A DNA stretch of 64,000 nt from Peribacillus sp044761985 (GCF_044761985.1 NZ_JBIWDK010000003.1:1-64000); one strand, 5' to 3'; positions 8,429 through 17,403 are shown, counted from the first letter of the stretch. Translations and numbers: made by a program. The notes: generated by a model from the letters alone, not told the origin.

Positions 8429-9319
8429 TTATTTCTTATTAATTAACTTACTGGCTTCGCCTTGCTGATTTACGGGAATATCTTTTCCGACTGTGACACG
8501 GCGTACGACGCGTTGGTCTTCGTAGTCTGCTATTGCGTAATGTTGAGTGGCCAAGTTATCCCAGATTACGACATCCCCTTCAGTCCACTGCCAGCGTACG
8601 GTGTTTTCCAAGCGCGTGACGTAAGAATCAAAGATGCTTAGTAGTCTTTCGGATTCGCTTGTGGAATAGCCTTCGATCCTGCCTGCAAATCCTCCTAGTA
8701 ACAGATGTTTTTTACCTGTTTCGGAGTGCACATGAACTACGGGATGTCTTGTTTTATAAACGGTCGATGCAAATACGGCACGATAGTTCTTTTTCACTTC
8801 ATCATCAATCGTTTCACTTGGTTTGAATTGTGCATAATCATATTCATTTGTATGAATACCCCATGCTTCATCTGCAAGCTTTTGCAAACCTACCGGAAGG
8901 TCTTCGTATGCTTGATTCGTATTCGCCCAAACCGTGTCTCCACCCACATTTGGAATGGTGACGCCTCTTAGAATGGAGTATTTGGGAACTTCGGGAACGA
9001 ACGTGACGTCAGTATGCCAATGGTTGGCTTTGGCACCTTGTTTGGAATCGAGCTCGAAGATATAGTTGGTATTGTCTTTTACGGGTACGGTTGGATGAGC
9101 GTAGGGTTCACCCAATAGACTGGAAAATGCTTCTTGGCCTGCATCGTCTAAGTGGTGTTGCCCTCTGAAGAAAATCACTTTATGCTCGTTCAGTGCTTGC
9201 TTGATTTCGTTAAAAATAGCCGGGTCCAGGTCTCCGCTTAATTGAACACCTTGAATCTCCGCTCCGATTCTTCCTGCTACTGGTACCACTTTGACTTGTT
9301 TTGTCTTAACTTCAGTCAT
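8429..9319 (-). CDS. TauD/TfdA-family alpha-ketoglutarate-dependent dioxygenase
   Basis: The 296-residue protein has the Fe(II)-binding HxD...H triad (HWHTDVTF near residue 105; DNLATQHYAIADY near 260) and the 2-oxoglutarate arginine in QRVVRRVTVG. Family members hydroxylate taurine, sulfonates, sulfate esters or phenoxyacetates. Length and motifs fit TauD/AtsK-type enzymes, and a role in sulfur scavenging is plausible. No ssu/tau transporter is next to it. The start ATG at 9319 has GAGGAGG 8 nt upstream. An inverted repeat TTGATA-N6-TATCAA at 9357-9374 may be an operator. Substrate unknown. Confidence 0.9.
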   Translation of the reverse strand: MTEVKTKQVKVVPVAGRIGAEIQGVQLSGDLDPAIFNEIKQALNEHKVIFFRGQHHLDDAGQEAFSSLLGEPYAHPTVPVKDNTNYIFELDSKQGAKANHWHTDVTFVPEVPKYSILRGVTIPNVGGDTVWANTNQAYEDLPVGLQKLADEAWGIHTNEYDYAQFKPSETIDDEVKKNYRAVFASTVYKTRHPVVHVHSETGKKHLLLGGFAGRIEGYSTSESERLLSIFDSYVTRLENTVRWQWTEGDVVIWDNLATQHYAIADYEDQRVVRRVTVGKDIPVNQQGEASKLINKK

Positions 9320-9356
9320 ACTATATTCCTCCTCAATTTTTGAAATGAATGTCTCC

Positions 9357-9374
9357 TTGATATAACCTTATCAA
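9357..9374 (-). promoter_or_regulatory. Inverted repeat upstream of the dioxygenase gene
   Basis: TTGATA and TATCAA are separated by 6 bp, 38 bp before the start codon. A possible operator; no regulator can be named. Confidence 0.3.
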
Positions 9375-9669
9375 ATAAAAATATGGTAAAGTGGGGGGAC
9401 CACTGGAAAAACCCACTACGCTCTATAGCTGCATGATGTTTCAGAAAAATCCACTTTGAAAAATTTCTTTTTTCTTTCCACTAACTAGAAGTCCCATTTT
9501 TTAGATGGTTTGATTTTCTAGTGAGGTTTCACTGACATTTACAATACATCCCGCTAATACTAATCGAGAGACCGTACCTTTTTAACTGGTACTATTCCTT
9601 CAATAAGTCCCCTCCTTGTTTTAAATTACACTTTACCTACTTGAATAGTCGACTTTTAAGACGTAAGAA

Positions 9670-9712
9670 ACAAAAAAGAGATCCAACAAAGAGTTTCCTC
9701 TTGTTGAATCTC
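9670..9712 (-). terminator. Orphan minus-strand terminator
   Basis: A 15-bp hairpin (arms GAGATCCAACAAAGAG / CTCTTGTTGAATCTC) has a six-T tail in the minus direction. The kinase gene to its right already has its own terminator at 9880-9911, so this one is left over from something else or ends a small RNA. Confidence 0.7.
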
Positions 9713-9879
9713 TGGTAGACCAGTTGATTCCGAACGTCTAACTATATGGTCTATTCTGGAAAGTGGTTTGTGTATGAATGCATCTTACCAATGATTGGAT
9801 GAGTTTGTCAATCTTTTATGTATTAATCTTATAGTTTTAGTTGGAATAAAAGGAAAAATTGTTTTAACGTCCAATAGAA

Positions 9880-9911
9880 AAGGATGACCTTATGATAGCG
9901 GGTCACCCTTT
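9880..9911 (-). terminator. Terminator of the membrane histidine kinase gene
   Basis: In the minus direction GGGTGACC and GGTCATCC pair around a 10-nt loop and are followed by TTTT. Confidence 0.7.
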
Positions 9912-9932
9912 GTACCTATAGTATCAATACAC

Positions 9933-11153
9933 TCATCCCTTATATACAGGGAAATAAATAATAAAGGAAGTTCCTTTATTCACTTGGCTTTCAACGACGA
10001 TTTTCCCCTTGTACTTTTGGGCAATGGTATAGCAGACTGTCAGACCGATACCGGTTCCTCTATCTTTCAGTGAATAAAAGGGGGTGCCGATTATTTCAAG
10101 CTGTTCTTTGGATAGACCGATGCCTGTGTCGGTTATTTTGATTTTTGCCATGTCTCGTTCCTGACTGGTCTCGACGATGATAAATCCTGGATTGTTCATG
10201 GATTCAATGCCATTTTTCATAATGTTGACCAGTAGTTGCTTGAGCTCAATGGGATTGATCTTTATGATTAAATCTTCCTTGAATAGTAGTTGGAATCCTA
10301 TATTACGATTGTTTGCAAAGCTGGTCAAAAGGTCAGAGGTCTTCTGGATTTCCTGATTCAGCTGGATGACCTCAATATTATCGGTATGGGGTTTTGCCAA
10401 TGATAGATAGTCATTGATAATGACCTGTGTGAATTCCAGTTCGGTAAGCATCGTTTGTACGTAGAATTTTTCCGTTTTGTTCAATTCCTTTTCTTGATCC
10501 AATAGCTGGGCAAATCCCTTTACGACCGTAATTGGGTTTCGAATCTCGTGGGCGATGGTGGCAGCAAGCTGACCGACCGAATCCAATTGCTTGGCTTGTT
10601 GTAATTCAGTATGAAAGGCATTTATGGAATTCATCCTGTTGTTTGTACTGATGAACACAAAGGCCAAGATGATCTGGATCGCGATGAAATTCAAGATATT
10701 TCCGAAACTATCAAATGAGACGTACTTATATGTATATTGTAAATTTGTATGAGAAATGAAATGGATGAAAATTGGACCGAGTATGGCATTTGATGCAGCT
10801 ACAATGTAAAATCCGATTTTATCAAATAAAAATATGGGGATTAAGGGTGCCATGGCAAACATGGCCATCATGATGGCGGTATCTGGATACAACCAGAATT
10901 TCAGGTATAGGTAAATCGTGATGAGTAGAATGAAAATCGTTTTCCATTTGTTTTCGTCTTTTTTTATGAAAAAAAACAAAGATAGTATGATGGCGGATAT
11001 CAAGAAAACTTGTATAGCCATATCGATAGGGTCATGTTTCCAGCTTATTGGCGATACGGAAATGCCCACCACTAGTAATAAAGACAACACAATCATGAAA
11101 CTCTTAAGAATGAATCGTTGTTGGTTTTGAAAATACTGATGGTTTTTTAACAT
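9933..11153 (-). CDS. Membrane-bound sensor histidine kinase (KinB/sporulation-kinase type)
   Basis: The 406-residue protein has about six N-terminal transmembrane helices (residues 15-180), a HisKA dimerisation domain with the phosphoacceptor His in ATIAHEIRNPITVVKGFAQL (about 200), and an HATPase domain. The N box is NIMKNGIESM, G1 DTGIGL and G2 GTGIGL. Its layout resembles B. subtilis KinB/KinD-type kinases that feed the Spo0F phosphorelay. No response regulator is nearby, so it is an orphan kinase, which fits phosphorelay input. The start ATG lies in a weak ribosome binding site context. Signal unknown. Confidence 0.88.
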   Translation of the reverse strand: MLKNHQYFQNQQRFILKSFMIVLSLLLVVGISVSPISWKHDPIDMAIQVFLISAIILSLFFFIKKDENKWKTIFILLITIYLYLKFWLYPDTAIMMAMFAMAPLIPIFLFDKIGFYIVAASNAILGPIFIHFISHTNLQYTYKYVSFDSFGNILNFIAIQIILAFVFISTNNRMNSINAFHTELQQAKQLDSVGQLAATIAHEIRNPITVVKGFAQLLDQEKELNKTEKFYVQTMLTELEFTQVIINDYLSLAKPHTDNIEVIQLNQEIQKTSDLLTSFANNRNIGFQLLFKEDLIIKINPIELKQLLVNIMKNGIESMNNPGFIIVETSQERDMAKIKITDTGIGLSKEQLEIIGTPFYSLKDRGTGIGLTVCYTIAQKYKGKIVVESQVNKGTSFIIYFPVYKG

Positions 11154-11440
11154 ACATCACCTTATTCTAAAAATTCTATTTAATTAATAGTAATCTTTTC
11201 CTGGTTCTTTGTAAATCAGAAAAGATAGGGTGTGTGTTCAGCTTTTGATTTCCTGTCTATTACTAGAGTATGAAAGGCAGGTCAGTAAGGAAGTTGTTAG
11301 GCGGCAATAGGAATAGGTAGGAATGTATGCCCTGATTGAATCGTGGAAGTTTATTTTTTTACAAAATTTTCTTTGAAAATTTTCAAATGGGGACATATTA
11401 GTAAGATGGACGGGTATAAAAAAAGTAATAAGAATCCATT
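11154..11440. other. Divergent intergenic region
   Basis: About 290 bp lie between the divergent kinase and dehydrogenase genes. AT-rich tracts are present, but I cannot assign a clear -35/-10 pair or operator. A GGGTAT at 11412-11417 lacks a matching SigB -35. Confidence 0.3.
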
Positions 11441-11452
11441 AGGAGGTTGAAT

Positions 11453-12592
11453 ATGAAGGCGGTAACTTTTCAAGGTGCAAAGGATATAAAAGTAAAAGAA
11501 GTGGAGGATCCGAAATTACAGCAGAAGGATGATATCATCGTACGGGTGACATCGACGGCGATTTGTGGGTCCGATCTTCATATTTATCAGGGAGCGCTCC
11601 CGACACATAAGGATTACGTCATTGGCCATGAGCCGATGGGAATCGTGGAGGAAGTCGGACCGGAAGTCACGAAGGTAAAGAAAGGGGACAGGGTCGTCCT
11701 TCCTTTCAATATTTCGTGTGGACATTGTTATTATTGTGAACATGATATGGAAAGCCAATGTGATAATTCGAACCGTAATGAAGAAATCGATACGGGTGGA
11801 TATTTCGGCTTTACGGAACGTTATGGGAACTATCCAGGCGGACAGGCTGAATATTTGCGGGTACCATACGGAAACTTCATGCCATTCGTGATCCCGGAGT
11901 CGTGTGAACTAGAGGATGAGGCGCTTCTGTTCATGTCGGACGTGCTCCCGACCGCTTATTGGAGTGTGGAGAATGCGGGTGTGAAGGAAGGCAGCACGGT
12001 CGCCATTCTAGGGTGTGGACCAATCGGTTTGATGGCCCAGAAGTTTGCCTGGATGAAAGGCGCCAAGCGTGTGATTGCCATCGATAACCTTCCCTACAGG
12101 CTGAACCGGGCAAAACAGATGAACAAGGTGGAGACGTATAATTTCGATGAGTATAATAATATGGGTGCCTATATTAAGGAAATCACTTCAGGCGGAGTGG
12201 ATATCGTCATTGACTGCGTCGGAATGGACGGAAAAAAATCAACCATTGAAGCCATCGAGCAAAAACTCAAGCTTCAGGGCGGAACATTAAGTGCCATCGA
12301 GATTGCGATGAACTCAGTCAAGAAATTCGGTACGATCCAACTGACCGGTGTATACGGATCCAAATATAATATGTTCCCGCTTGGTAATTTATTCGAACGG
12401 AACATTAACCTGAAAATGGGACAAGCCCCGGTCATTCACTACATGCCGATGCTTTTTGATAAAATTACAAAAGGTGAGTTCGATCCGACAGAAATCATCT
12501 CACATAAAGTCCCGCTCGACCAAGCGAGTGCTGCTTATCAAATATTTAACGACCATGAAGATGAATGCATCAAAGTCGTGTTAAAACCATAA
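11453..12592 (+). CDS. Zinc-dependent alcohol dehydrogenase (formaldehyde dehydrogenase-like)
   Basis: The 379-residue medium-chain dehydrogenase has the catalytic zinc ligands CGSDLH and GHEPMG and the structural zinc cluster CGHCYYCEHDMESQC. It has the NAD(P)-binding GCGPIGL in the Rossmann fold at about residue 185. The insert between catalytic and cofactor domains resembles glutathione-independent formaldehyde dehydrogenases and butanediol-type enzymes. It oxidises an alcohol or aldehyde with NAD(P). Substrate not determinable. The start ATG at 11453 is chosen because AGGAGG (11441-11446) is 6 nt upstream; a TTG at 11447 touches the ribosome binding site. The gene is monocistronic. Confidence 0.9.
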   Translation: MKAVTFQGAKDIKVKEVEDPKLQQKDDIIVRVTSTAICGSDLHIYQGALPTHKDYVIGHEPMGIVEEVGPEVTKVKKGDRVVLPFNISCGHCYYCEHDMESQCDNSNRNEEIDTGGYFGFTERYGNYPGGQAEYLRVPYGNFMPFVIPESCELEDEALLFMSDVLPTAYWSVENAGVKEGSTVAILGCGPIGLMAQKFAWMKGAKRVIAIDNLPYRLNRAKQMNKVETYNFDEYNNMGAYIKEITSGGVDIVIDCVGMDGKKSTIEAIEQKLKLQGGTLSAIEIAMNSVKKFGTIQLTGVYGSKYNMFPLGNLFERNINLKMGQAPVIHYMPMLFDKITKGEFDPTEIISHKVPLDQASAAYQIFNDHEDECIKVVLKP

Positions 12593-12612
12593 AAATGCTT
12601 CATGCATGCCAA

Positions 12613-12644
12613 AAGCCAATGCGTCTATCCATTGGCTTTTTTTG
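12613..12644 (+). terminator. Terminator after the alcohol dehydrogenase gene
   Basis: AAGCCAAT/ATTGGCTT hairpin followed by T7. Confidence 0.88.
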
Positions 12645-12885
12645 TGCAGAGGATGAAAATACGAGTATACGAGGTCCGGTTATTCCAGTATGGTCGATAT
12701 GGGAAATGGACATTTTGGTATGTTGTCTGGCAGATCGGGGCCAGGTGAGGAAGAGACTATCAACATTCACTTTTATGCTAAAGAGAAAAATGTACTGTTA
12801 TTAAGAAAGAATCGCTTCGAAGGGAGATTGAATAGACGCGTCAGGGGGAGAAAATGTTATATAATAATAGCAAAAGTAAGGGGGA
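12645..12885. other. Intergenic stretch, no supported gene
   Basis: An 80-codon frame from 12690 overlaps the next gene, has no ribosome binding site and no recognisable motif. A TATAAT at 12860-12865 could be the -10 of the next gene, but no good -35 is present. Confidence 0.4.
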
Positions 12886-12891
12886 GAGTGA

Positions 12892-13350
12892 ATGATAGTG
12901 AATACTGTAGCAGAATTGTGTGCAGAAGTTGAGAAGGTGTACCAGCCGTTACATGTTACATTAACGATTGACATCCTAGATAAGAGATTCGGTCCTGTAA
13001 AGGCGGAAGCGGAGATTACCGTTTGCCCCGTTGAATCCAAGGGGTATTTCGAGATCCTGGTCGAGGAACTTGAATCGGAGCATATCTATGCTGCTGAAAA
13101 TGGGTCCATTTATGGCAGCTTTGGCATTGACCAAAGTATCCAGGTTTATGATGAGGTATTGAACACGGTTCCATTCGATGCATTAATCGGAACGGGAAAC
13201 TGGAAAGAAAAGATGGATTCATATTTGGCGGAAGATACATTAAAGAGTCAACTTGAAACCGTGCTGAAGAATTACCAGTTCAGCGATATGAGCGGGAAAT
13301 ATAAATTCAGAAAAATATGCACGATAACGGACTTTCACCTTGAAAAGTGA
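12892..13350 (+). CDS. Hypothetical protein, 152 aa
   Basis: I do not recognise this family. It is a soluble acidic protein with no signal peptide or membrane segment. Secondary structure looks mixed alpha/beta (hydrophobic strands near residues 20-30, 37-43, 50-58). Start ATG at 12892 follows AAGGGGGAGAG. The gene is single, flanked by a terminator on each side. Codon use resembles the neighbours, so it is probably a real gene. Confidence 0.7.
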   Translation: MIVNTVAELCAEVEKVYQPLHVTLTIDILDKRFGPVKAEAEITVCPVESKGYFEILVEELESEHIYAAENGSIYGSFGIDQSIQVYDEVLNTVPFDALIGTGNWKEKMDSYLAEDTLKSQLETVLKNYQFSDMSGKYKFRKICTITDFHLEK

Positions 13351-13360
13351 ACAAAATAAT

Positions 13361-13390
13361 AGAGAAGGCGATGTCGCCTTCTCTTTATTC
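13361..13390. terminator. Terminator between convergent genes
   Basis: Arms AGAGAAGGCGA / TCGCCTTCTCT form an 11-bp hairpin followed by TTTATTCTTT on the plus strand. Confidence 0.8.
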
Positions 13391-14158
13391 TTTAATTAAT
13401 TTAAATCCATTGGTATCCAAGATATATTGAATGCCTTGCCTAAAGGAATTGAAGGGACGAAAATCGATATCTATCCGAGATCGGAGGATCGACTGAGCAA
13501 GTTTTGGTCCGATGCCGACCACGACGGGTTCCACACCCATTAAGGACAGGGCCTTGAATATTTTATTGATACCATCCAATTCGAACATATCAAAGTCATG
13601 TTTAAACGAAGTGAAATCCAGGATGATATACTCGATTTGGTGATCTCTACAATAGTTCAGGATTTTAGATTGAATCGTTTCTAAACGGTCGGGCGTCATT
13701 TTTCCTATGATAGGCACTAAAGCCGTTGAATCGTGGACGGTTGGGATTATCGGCGTATCGATTTCCATAAGCAGTTTTTTGCCTTCCTTGATCGTTTCCT
13801 CATATTCCGTTACATCTTGCCATGAGAGGATAAAGCCTGTTCGCTTTCCACTTTCATTCAGTATTTCATCCACCATGATATTGGCACTGAATTTTTTGAA
13901 AAGAACGATTTGTGCCGAGTGTGGAAAAGGACCATCCCGAAGAATTTTTTCCTGTCGTTCCCCGTGAAAGGAACTGACGTTTAGTCCAATGAAATCATCG
14001 GGATTTGTTATTCTCACATAGGGACCGATGGTTACTAAAAGATCCCTCGCATATTGGTTAAACCAAACAATGGTATGGTCGGAATCCGTTAAAAAGATGT
14101 TTTCTTCTATTTTATCCAACAGTTGGTATGTGTTGACGTTATTTAATATATCTGACAT
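13385..14158 (-). CDS. PAS-STAS protein, RsbR/stressosome-like
   Basis: The 257-residue protein has an N-terminal PAS fold (about 10-120; TIVWFNQYARDLL, FILSWQDVTEYEE), a short linker helix, and a C-terminal STAS domain (about 140-250; YIILDFTSFKHDFDMFELDG). The architecture matches RsbR paralogues and YtvA, which control SigB through RsbT. It lacks the LOV cysteine motif, so it is not a YtvA blue-light receptor. The loop where RsbRA has its second phosphorylatable threonine reads KHDFDMFELDG here, without Thr; a Thr near the first site is present (GKMTPDRLE). It may be a non-phosphorylatable variant or a separate PAS-STAS sensor. No rsb genes are adjacent. Confidence 0.8.
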   Translation of the reverse strand: MSDILNNVNTYQLLDKIEENIFLTDSDHTIVWFNQYARDLLVTIGPYVRITNPDDFIGLNVSSFHGERQEKILRDGPFPHSAQIVLFKKFSANIMVDEILNESGKRTGFILSWQDVTEYEETIKEGKKLLMEIDTPIIPTVHDSTALVPIIGKMTPDRLETIQSKILNYCRDHQIEYIILDFTSFKHDFDMFELDGINKIFKALSLMGVEPVVVGIGPKLAQSILRSRIDIDFRPFNSFRQGIQYILDTNGFKLIKE

Positions 14159-14272
14159 GGAGATACCCCTTTATGCGATTTCTTATGATGCTCGCTCGCC
14201 AAAAATCGTAACAGATTGAGATGGATCTGTCTATTCTTTATCATATGTTAGCGAGAATGAATAAAGGGTAGT

Positions 14273-14307
14273 AAAAAGGCATAGGAGTTAAAGCCAATCC
14301 CCATGCC
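14273..14307 (-). terminator. Terminator of the SH3-domain gene
   Basis: In the minus direction GGCATGGG and CCTATGCC pair around a 14-nt loop and are followed by TTTTTA. Confidence 0.7.
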
Positions 14308-14315
14308 AAACTACA

Positions 14316-15209
14316 TCATTTATAAACCGACCCCGGGATTTTTACGGATGGGTTTCCGGAAGAATAGGGAGCTACTTCGTATTCCTGGAATATTAGATAA
14401 ATTCCGTCTTTAGTGTAATAAAACTGGGAATGTTTGTTTACGGGAACATCACTTTGTTTATCGACAAAAAAGTCTTCATGTTTGCTCATGTATTTGTAAG
14501 CGTACTTCTGTACTTTCTTATATTTCTGTTTCGATGTGAGGATGTCGGCAATTTTCATTTGCTTGCCGGAAGATATTTTGAAATTATATGATGTTACAGC
14601 GCCGATTCCGTGTGCCCCGCCCTCATATACATAATTGTAGAGCAGGATACTTAGCTTTCCGTCTTGGTTGTACTTCACTTTATATTGGGTCGCATACATA
14701 TAGTTACACGTTTTCCCATTGCACCACTCTTCATTTTTATCATCCTTATCCGCTTGTTTCACTTTTAAATAGGATGTATAAGCTTCTTTGGCATGTTTAG
14801 TGAATGTTCGGTTGATTTTTTCCTGGGCTGTTTTACTTTTTAGTCCGGATACTTGAGGATACGATAAGTCACTGATACTTTTATACTTCTTCTTGGTAAT
14901 CTTCACGGGGCTGAACGCTAAATATTTAGTAGATACATAGGATTTTTTGTCTTTGTAACGAATTTCCGACCATCCCGATTTGGTTCTGGAATAGACGGTC
15001 ACTGATTTTCCTTTCTTTAGGGAGCCGACTTTTTTATAGTTGGTCCCAGGACCGCTCCTGACGGTCAAATCACTGTTCTTCGTATTGACCAAGGCATTTT
15101 CGGTAGTGGCAGCGGAAGCAGAGTCAGTTGATAGCAGAAAGTATGAAATAGTTGAAAAAGCTAGTATGGTAGCGAGGACGATTTTTGAGAGGTTTTTGAT
15201 TGGCCACAT
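14316..15209 (-). CDS. Secreted SH3b and DUF4163/DUF3298-like protein
   Basis: The 297-residue protein has a signal peptide (hydrophobic core about 10-25, cleavage near DSASA). A bacterial SH3 domain follows (about 45-95; LTVRSGPGTNYKKVGSLKKG and WSEIRYKDKKSYVSTKYL). The C-terminal part contains YEGGAHGIGAVTSYNFKISS, typical of the DUF4163/DUF3298 module found in PdaC and the anti-sigma factor RsiV. The SH3b domain probably binds cell wall; there is no catalytic deacetylase domain. The start is the ATG at 15209, because AGGAGG lies 7 nt upstream. The ATG at 15215 almost touches that ribosome binding site. A role in wall binding or lysozyme sensing is inference. Confidence 0.85.
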   Translation of the reverse strand: MWPIKNLSKIVLATILAFSTISYFLLSTDSASAATTENALVNTKNSDLTVRSGPGTNYKKVGSLKKGKSVTVYSRTKSGWSEIRYKDKKSYVSTKYLAFSPVKITKKKYKSISDLSYPQVSGLKSKTAQEKINRTFTKHAKEAYTSYLKVKQADKDDKNEEWCNGKTCNYMYATQYKVKYNQDGKLSILLYNYVYEGGAHGIGAVTSYNFKISSGKQMKIADILTSKQKYKKVQKYAYKYMSKHEDFFVDKQSDVPVNKHSQFYYTKDGIYLIFQEYEVAPYSSGNPSVKIPGSVYK

Positions 15210-15321
15210 GCGCATTCCTCCTAGTGCTATATTTTTACAGTTCCATTATATAAGGGTATTGATTAACTAGATAGTGTTATTTACGTATCAATTATATTAC
15301 ACAGATAATGAGGGGAATAGG

Positions 15322-15870
15322 ATGAAAATTGGACTTGTACGACATTTTAAGGTCAATCATGATTTTCCAACCGGAAAGTATGTGACGGCCGATTTCATGG
15401 ACCAATGGTTCAAGGATTATGATGAAGCGGATATTGTTTATGGGGAAACTCCACTATTGGATGTGGAGTGGAAGGCTTGCTACACAAGCGATATGTCGAG
15501 GGCACTGAAGACCGCCGAGCATATTTATCCCGATAAAATCATTCAAATGAAGGAACTGCGTGAAATTCCTTCGCCCCCTCTTAAAGGGAAAGTGAAACTG
15601 CCCTTCATTCTATGGGCCATCTGGATTCGGTGCTCCTCATTCTTGAACAAGCAAACGAGACTGGAAATCAAGAAAGCTGAAAAGCGGATCAATCAAGCAC
15701 TGGATCAAATCTTGGCAAATGGGGAGCAAGATACCCTGATCGTGAGTCATGCGGCTCTCATGGTGTATATAAGGAAAGAGTTGATCCGAAGGGGGTTCTC
15801 TGGTCCGAAGTATGCAGTCGCCAGCAATGGGAGGTTATATATGTTCGAAAAGGTCCCCTTTCCTAAATAA
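15322..15870 (+). CDS. Histidine phosphatase family protein (phosphoglycerate mutase-like)
   Basis: The 182-residue protein has an N-terminal LVRHFKVN carrying the phospho-His, a second arginine in CYTSDMSRALKTAE, and C-terminal LIVSHAALM with the second catalytic His. The first motif departs from the usual RHG by having Phe. Family members dephosphorylate sugar phosphates or other small molecules; the specific substrate is unclear. Start ATG at 15322 follows GAGGGGAATAG. A longer frame beginning at 15274 has no ribosome binding site. Confidence 0.85.
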   Translation: MKIGLVRHFKVNHDFPTGKYVTADFMDQWFKDYDEADIVYGETPLLDVEWKACYTSDMSRALKTAEHIYPDKIIQMKELREIPSPPLKGKVKLPFILWAIWIRCSSFLNKQTRLEIKKAEKRINQALDQILANGEQDTLIVSHAALMVYIRKELIRRGFSGPKYAVASNGRLYMFEKVPFPK

Positions 15871-16075
15871 GTGGAAAATAGTTTGTAAGGGGCCACAATG
15901 ATAGTGGTATGGGTGGTTTGTATCCGTGTAAGTAATGCGAAAATCTTTTTATTATTCCAGAAAAAGATGTAGGTAATTTCCCCAATAGTTATTCTTTTTC
16001 CAACCGTTGTGGTTTATTATTGTAATAGTGCAATTTTTTCGAATATAACGAATGGAAAAGAGGGTGAACGTCTTG

Positions 16076-16861
16076 GTGAAAGCTATATTTTTTGATTTGG
16101 ATGATACATTACTCTGGGATCAGAAAAGTGTGAAAGAAGCTTTTGTAGCAACATGTGAAGTGGCAAAGGCGAAGTATGACGTGAATATTGGCGAGTTTGA
16201 GGAAGCGGTGCGCAAGGAAGCACGTGAGCTTTATTCTTCTTATGATACATACGAGTTTACGAAAATGATTGGAATCAATCCTTTCGAAGGGCTTTGGGGA
16301 GATTTTCAGGATGACCATGATGAGTTCCGGAAAATGGCCAAGATTGTGCCGACATACCGGAAAGAGGCATGGACCAGAGGGTTGAAGGCCCTAGGTATTG
16401 ATGATCCGGCATTCGGGGCGGAACTTGCAGAACGCTTTCCGGCTGAGAGACGGAAAAAGCCGTTCATCTATGAAGAGTCCTTCCGCGTGTTGGATGAGTT
16501 AAAAGGAAAGTACAAATTGTTATTGCTGACGAATGGTTCACCCCAGCTTCAAAATACGAAGCTTGAAATCACGCCTGAACTTGTCCCATATTTTGATCAG
16601 ATTGTCATTTCCGGTGCGTTTGGACGCGGAAAACCGGATGCTTCCATTTTTGAGCATGCACTTGAACTCATGAATCTTGATAAGGATGAAGTGCTCATGG
16701 TCGGTGATAATTTAATGACGGATATTCTTGGTGCCACACGTGCCGGCATTCAGTCGGTATGGATCAATCGTCATGACAAGGAACGGAATGAAGTCATCCC
16801 TTCCTATGAAATCAAACATCTAGAAGAACTATATCCCATTCTTGAGGGGTTAAAAGAATAA
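16076..16861 (+). CDS. HAD-superfamily hydrolase (subfamily IA)
   Basis: The 261-residue protein has motif I FDLDDTLL (nucleophile and acid-base Asp), motif II LLLTNG, motif III Lys in GRGKPDASIF, and motif IV GDNLMTDILGA. A helical cap lies between residues 20 and 110. It resembles Bacillus YsaA/YfnB-type phosphatases acting on small phosphorylated metabolites. GTG at 16076 is chosen as start because AGAGGGTGA lies 8 nt upstream; the in-frame ATG at 16052 has no ribosome binding site. Monocistronic. Confidence 0.88.
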   Translation: MKAIFFDLDDTLLWDQKSVKEAFVATCEVAKAKYDVNIGEFEEAVRKEARELYSSYDTYEFTKMIGINPFEGLWGDFQDDHDEFRKMAKIVPTYRKEAWTRGLKALGIDDPAFGAELAERFPAERRKKPFIYEESFRVLDELKGKYKLLLLTNGSPQLQNTKLEITPELVPYFDQIVISGAFGRGKPDASIFEHALELMNLDKDEVLMVGDNLMTDILGATRAGIQSVWINRHDKERNEVIPSYEIKHLEELYPILEGLKE

Positions 16862-16866
16862 AACAG

Positions 16867-16895
16867 AAATCCCCCTTTATCTTGGGGATTCATTT
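16867..16895 (+). terminator. Weak terminator after the HAD gene
   Basis: AATCCCC/GGGGATT hairpin with a T-rich but interrupted tail (CATTTTATTT). Confidence 0.55.
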
Positions 16896-17403
16896 TATTT
16901 CGTTTTATTAAAATGGAGGGGTGGCGGGACCAACCATCCTTTTTTCTTGTTCAAATGAAGGAAATTGGCACCCATAGCTGCATGTTCAGTATGGAATTGT
17001 TCGAACATCCCTGCAATGTCCTCCCGTATGGATTGGGCTATCATATTGCTGCAAGCTATTAAACCGGCGGCAATATCCATGGATATGGAAGCGGCGATTT
17101 CCGGGTCCTGAAAGCGGGCGCCAACGGGGATTTCTTCAATATCGACTTTTGATCGATCAGGTGGCGTTGGAGGTAATCCGATACCATTTTCCTTTCAATA
17201 GTGCCTCCACTTTGGCGATTTCCTGTTTCCCTCTTTCGATTTTTTCTTCAATCAATTTACGCAGATCTTCATCACCAGCATGGTTGAGCAAGGTTTGATG
17301 ACAAGCGATACAAGCCCTTTGTGGTTGCTAAATAGGTCCACGTTCCAAATACTTCTCCGTAGTGCATCGGTTCTTCTTTTGGATTTCCACTTAATATTCC
17401 CAT
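16895..17403 (-). pseudogene. Frameshifted DUF3231-family gene
   Basis: The ATG at 17403 follows AAGGAGG and begins MGILSGNPKEEPMHYGEVFG. It continues to KGL near 17312, where one extra base shifts the frame. The next frame reads IACHQTLLNHAGDEDLRKLI until about 17187, where an extra A in an A-run shifts it again. The last frame ends ANFLHLNKKKGWLVPPPLHF. Read with both corrections this is a full-length single-copy DUF3231 protein (about 168 aa), a four-helix-bundle family linked to spore and coat proteins. Two single-base insertions make it non-functional unless they are sequencing errors. It lies beside another coat-type gene. Confidence 0.85.

Larger units (their letters stand above)
9375..9932. 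other. Intergenic region with two minus-strand terminators and possible gene remnants
   Basis: No intact gene is seen. On the minus strand a strong ribosome binding site (AAGGAGGGG near 9606-9615) is followed by a frame broken by stops. About 30 bases later another frame reads LVLAGCIVNV, a lipobox-like string, but it has no start. This may be the remnant of a small lipoprotein gene. The strong terminator at 9670-9712 has no obvious gene to terminate. Confidence 0.35.

Noticed and set aside
11412..11417. SigB -10 (GGGTAT) before the alcohol dehydrogenase gene
   Set aside because: No GTTT-type -35 at 12-15 bp upstream.
12690..12932. 80-codon frame before the 152-aa gene
   Set aside because: It overlaps the next gene, lacks a ribosome binding site and shows no family pattern.
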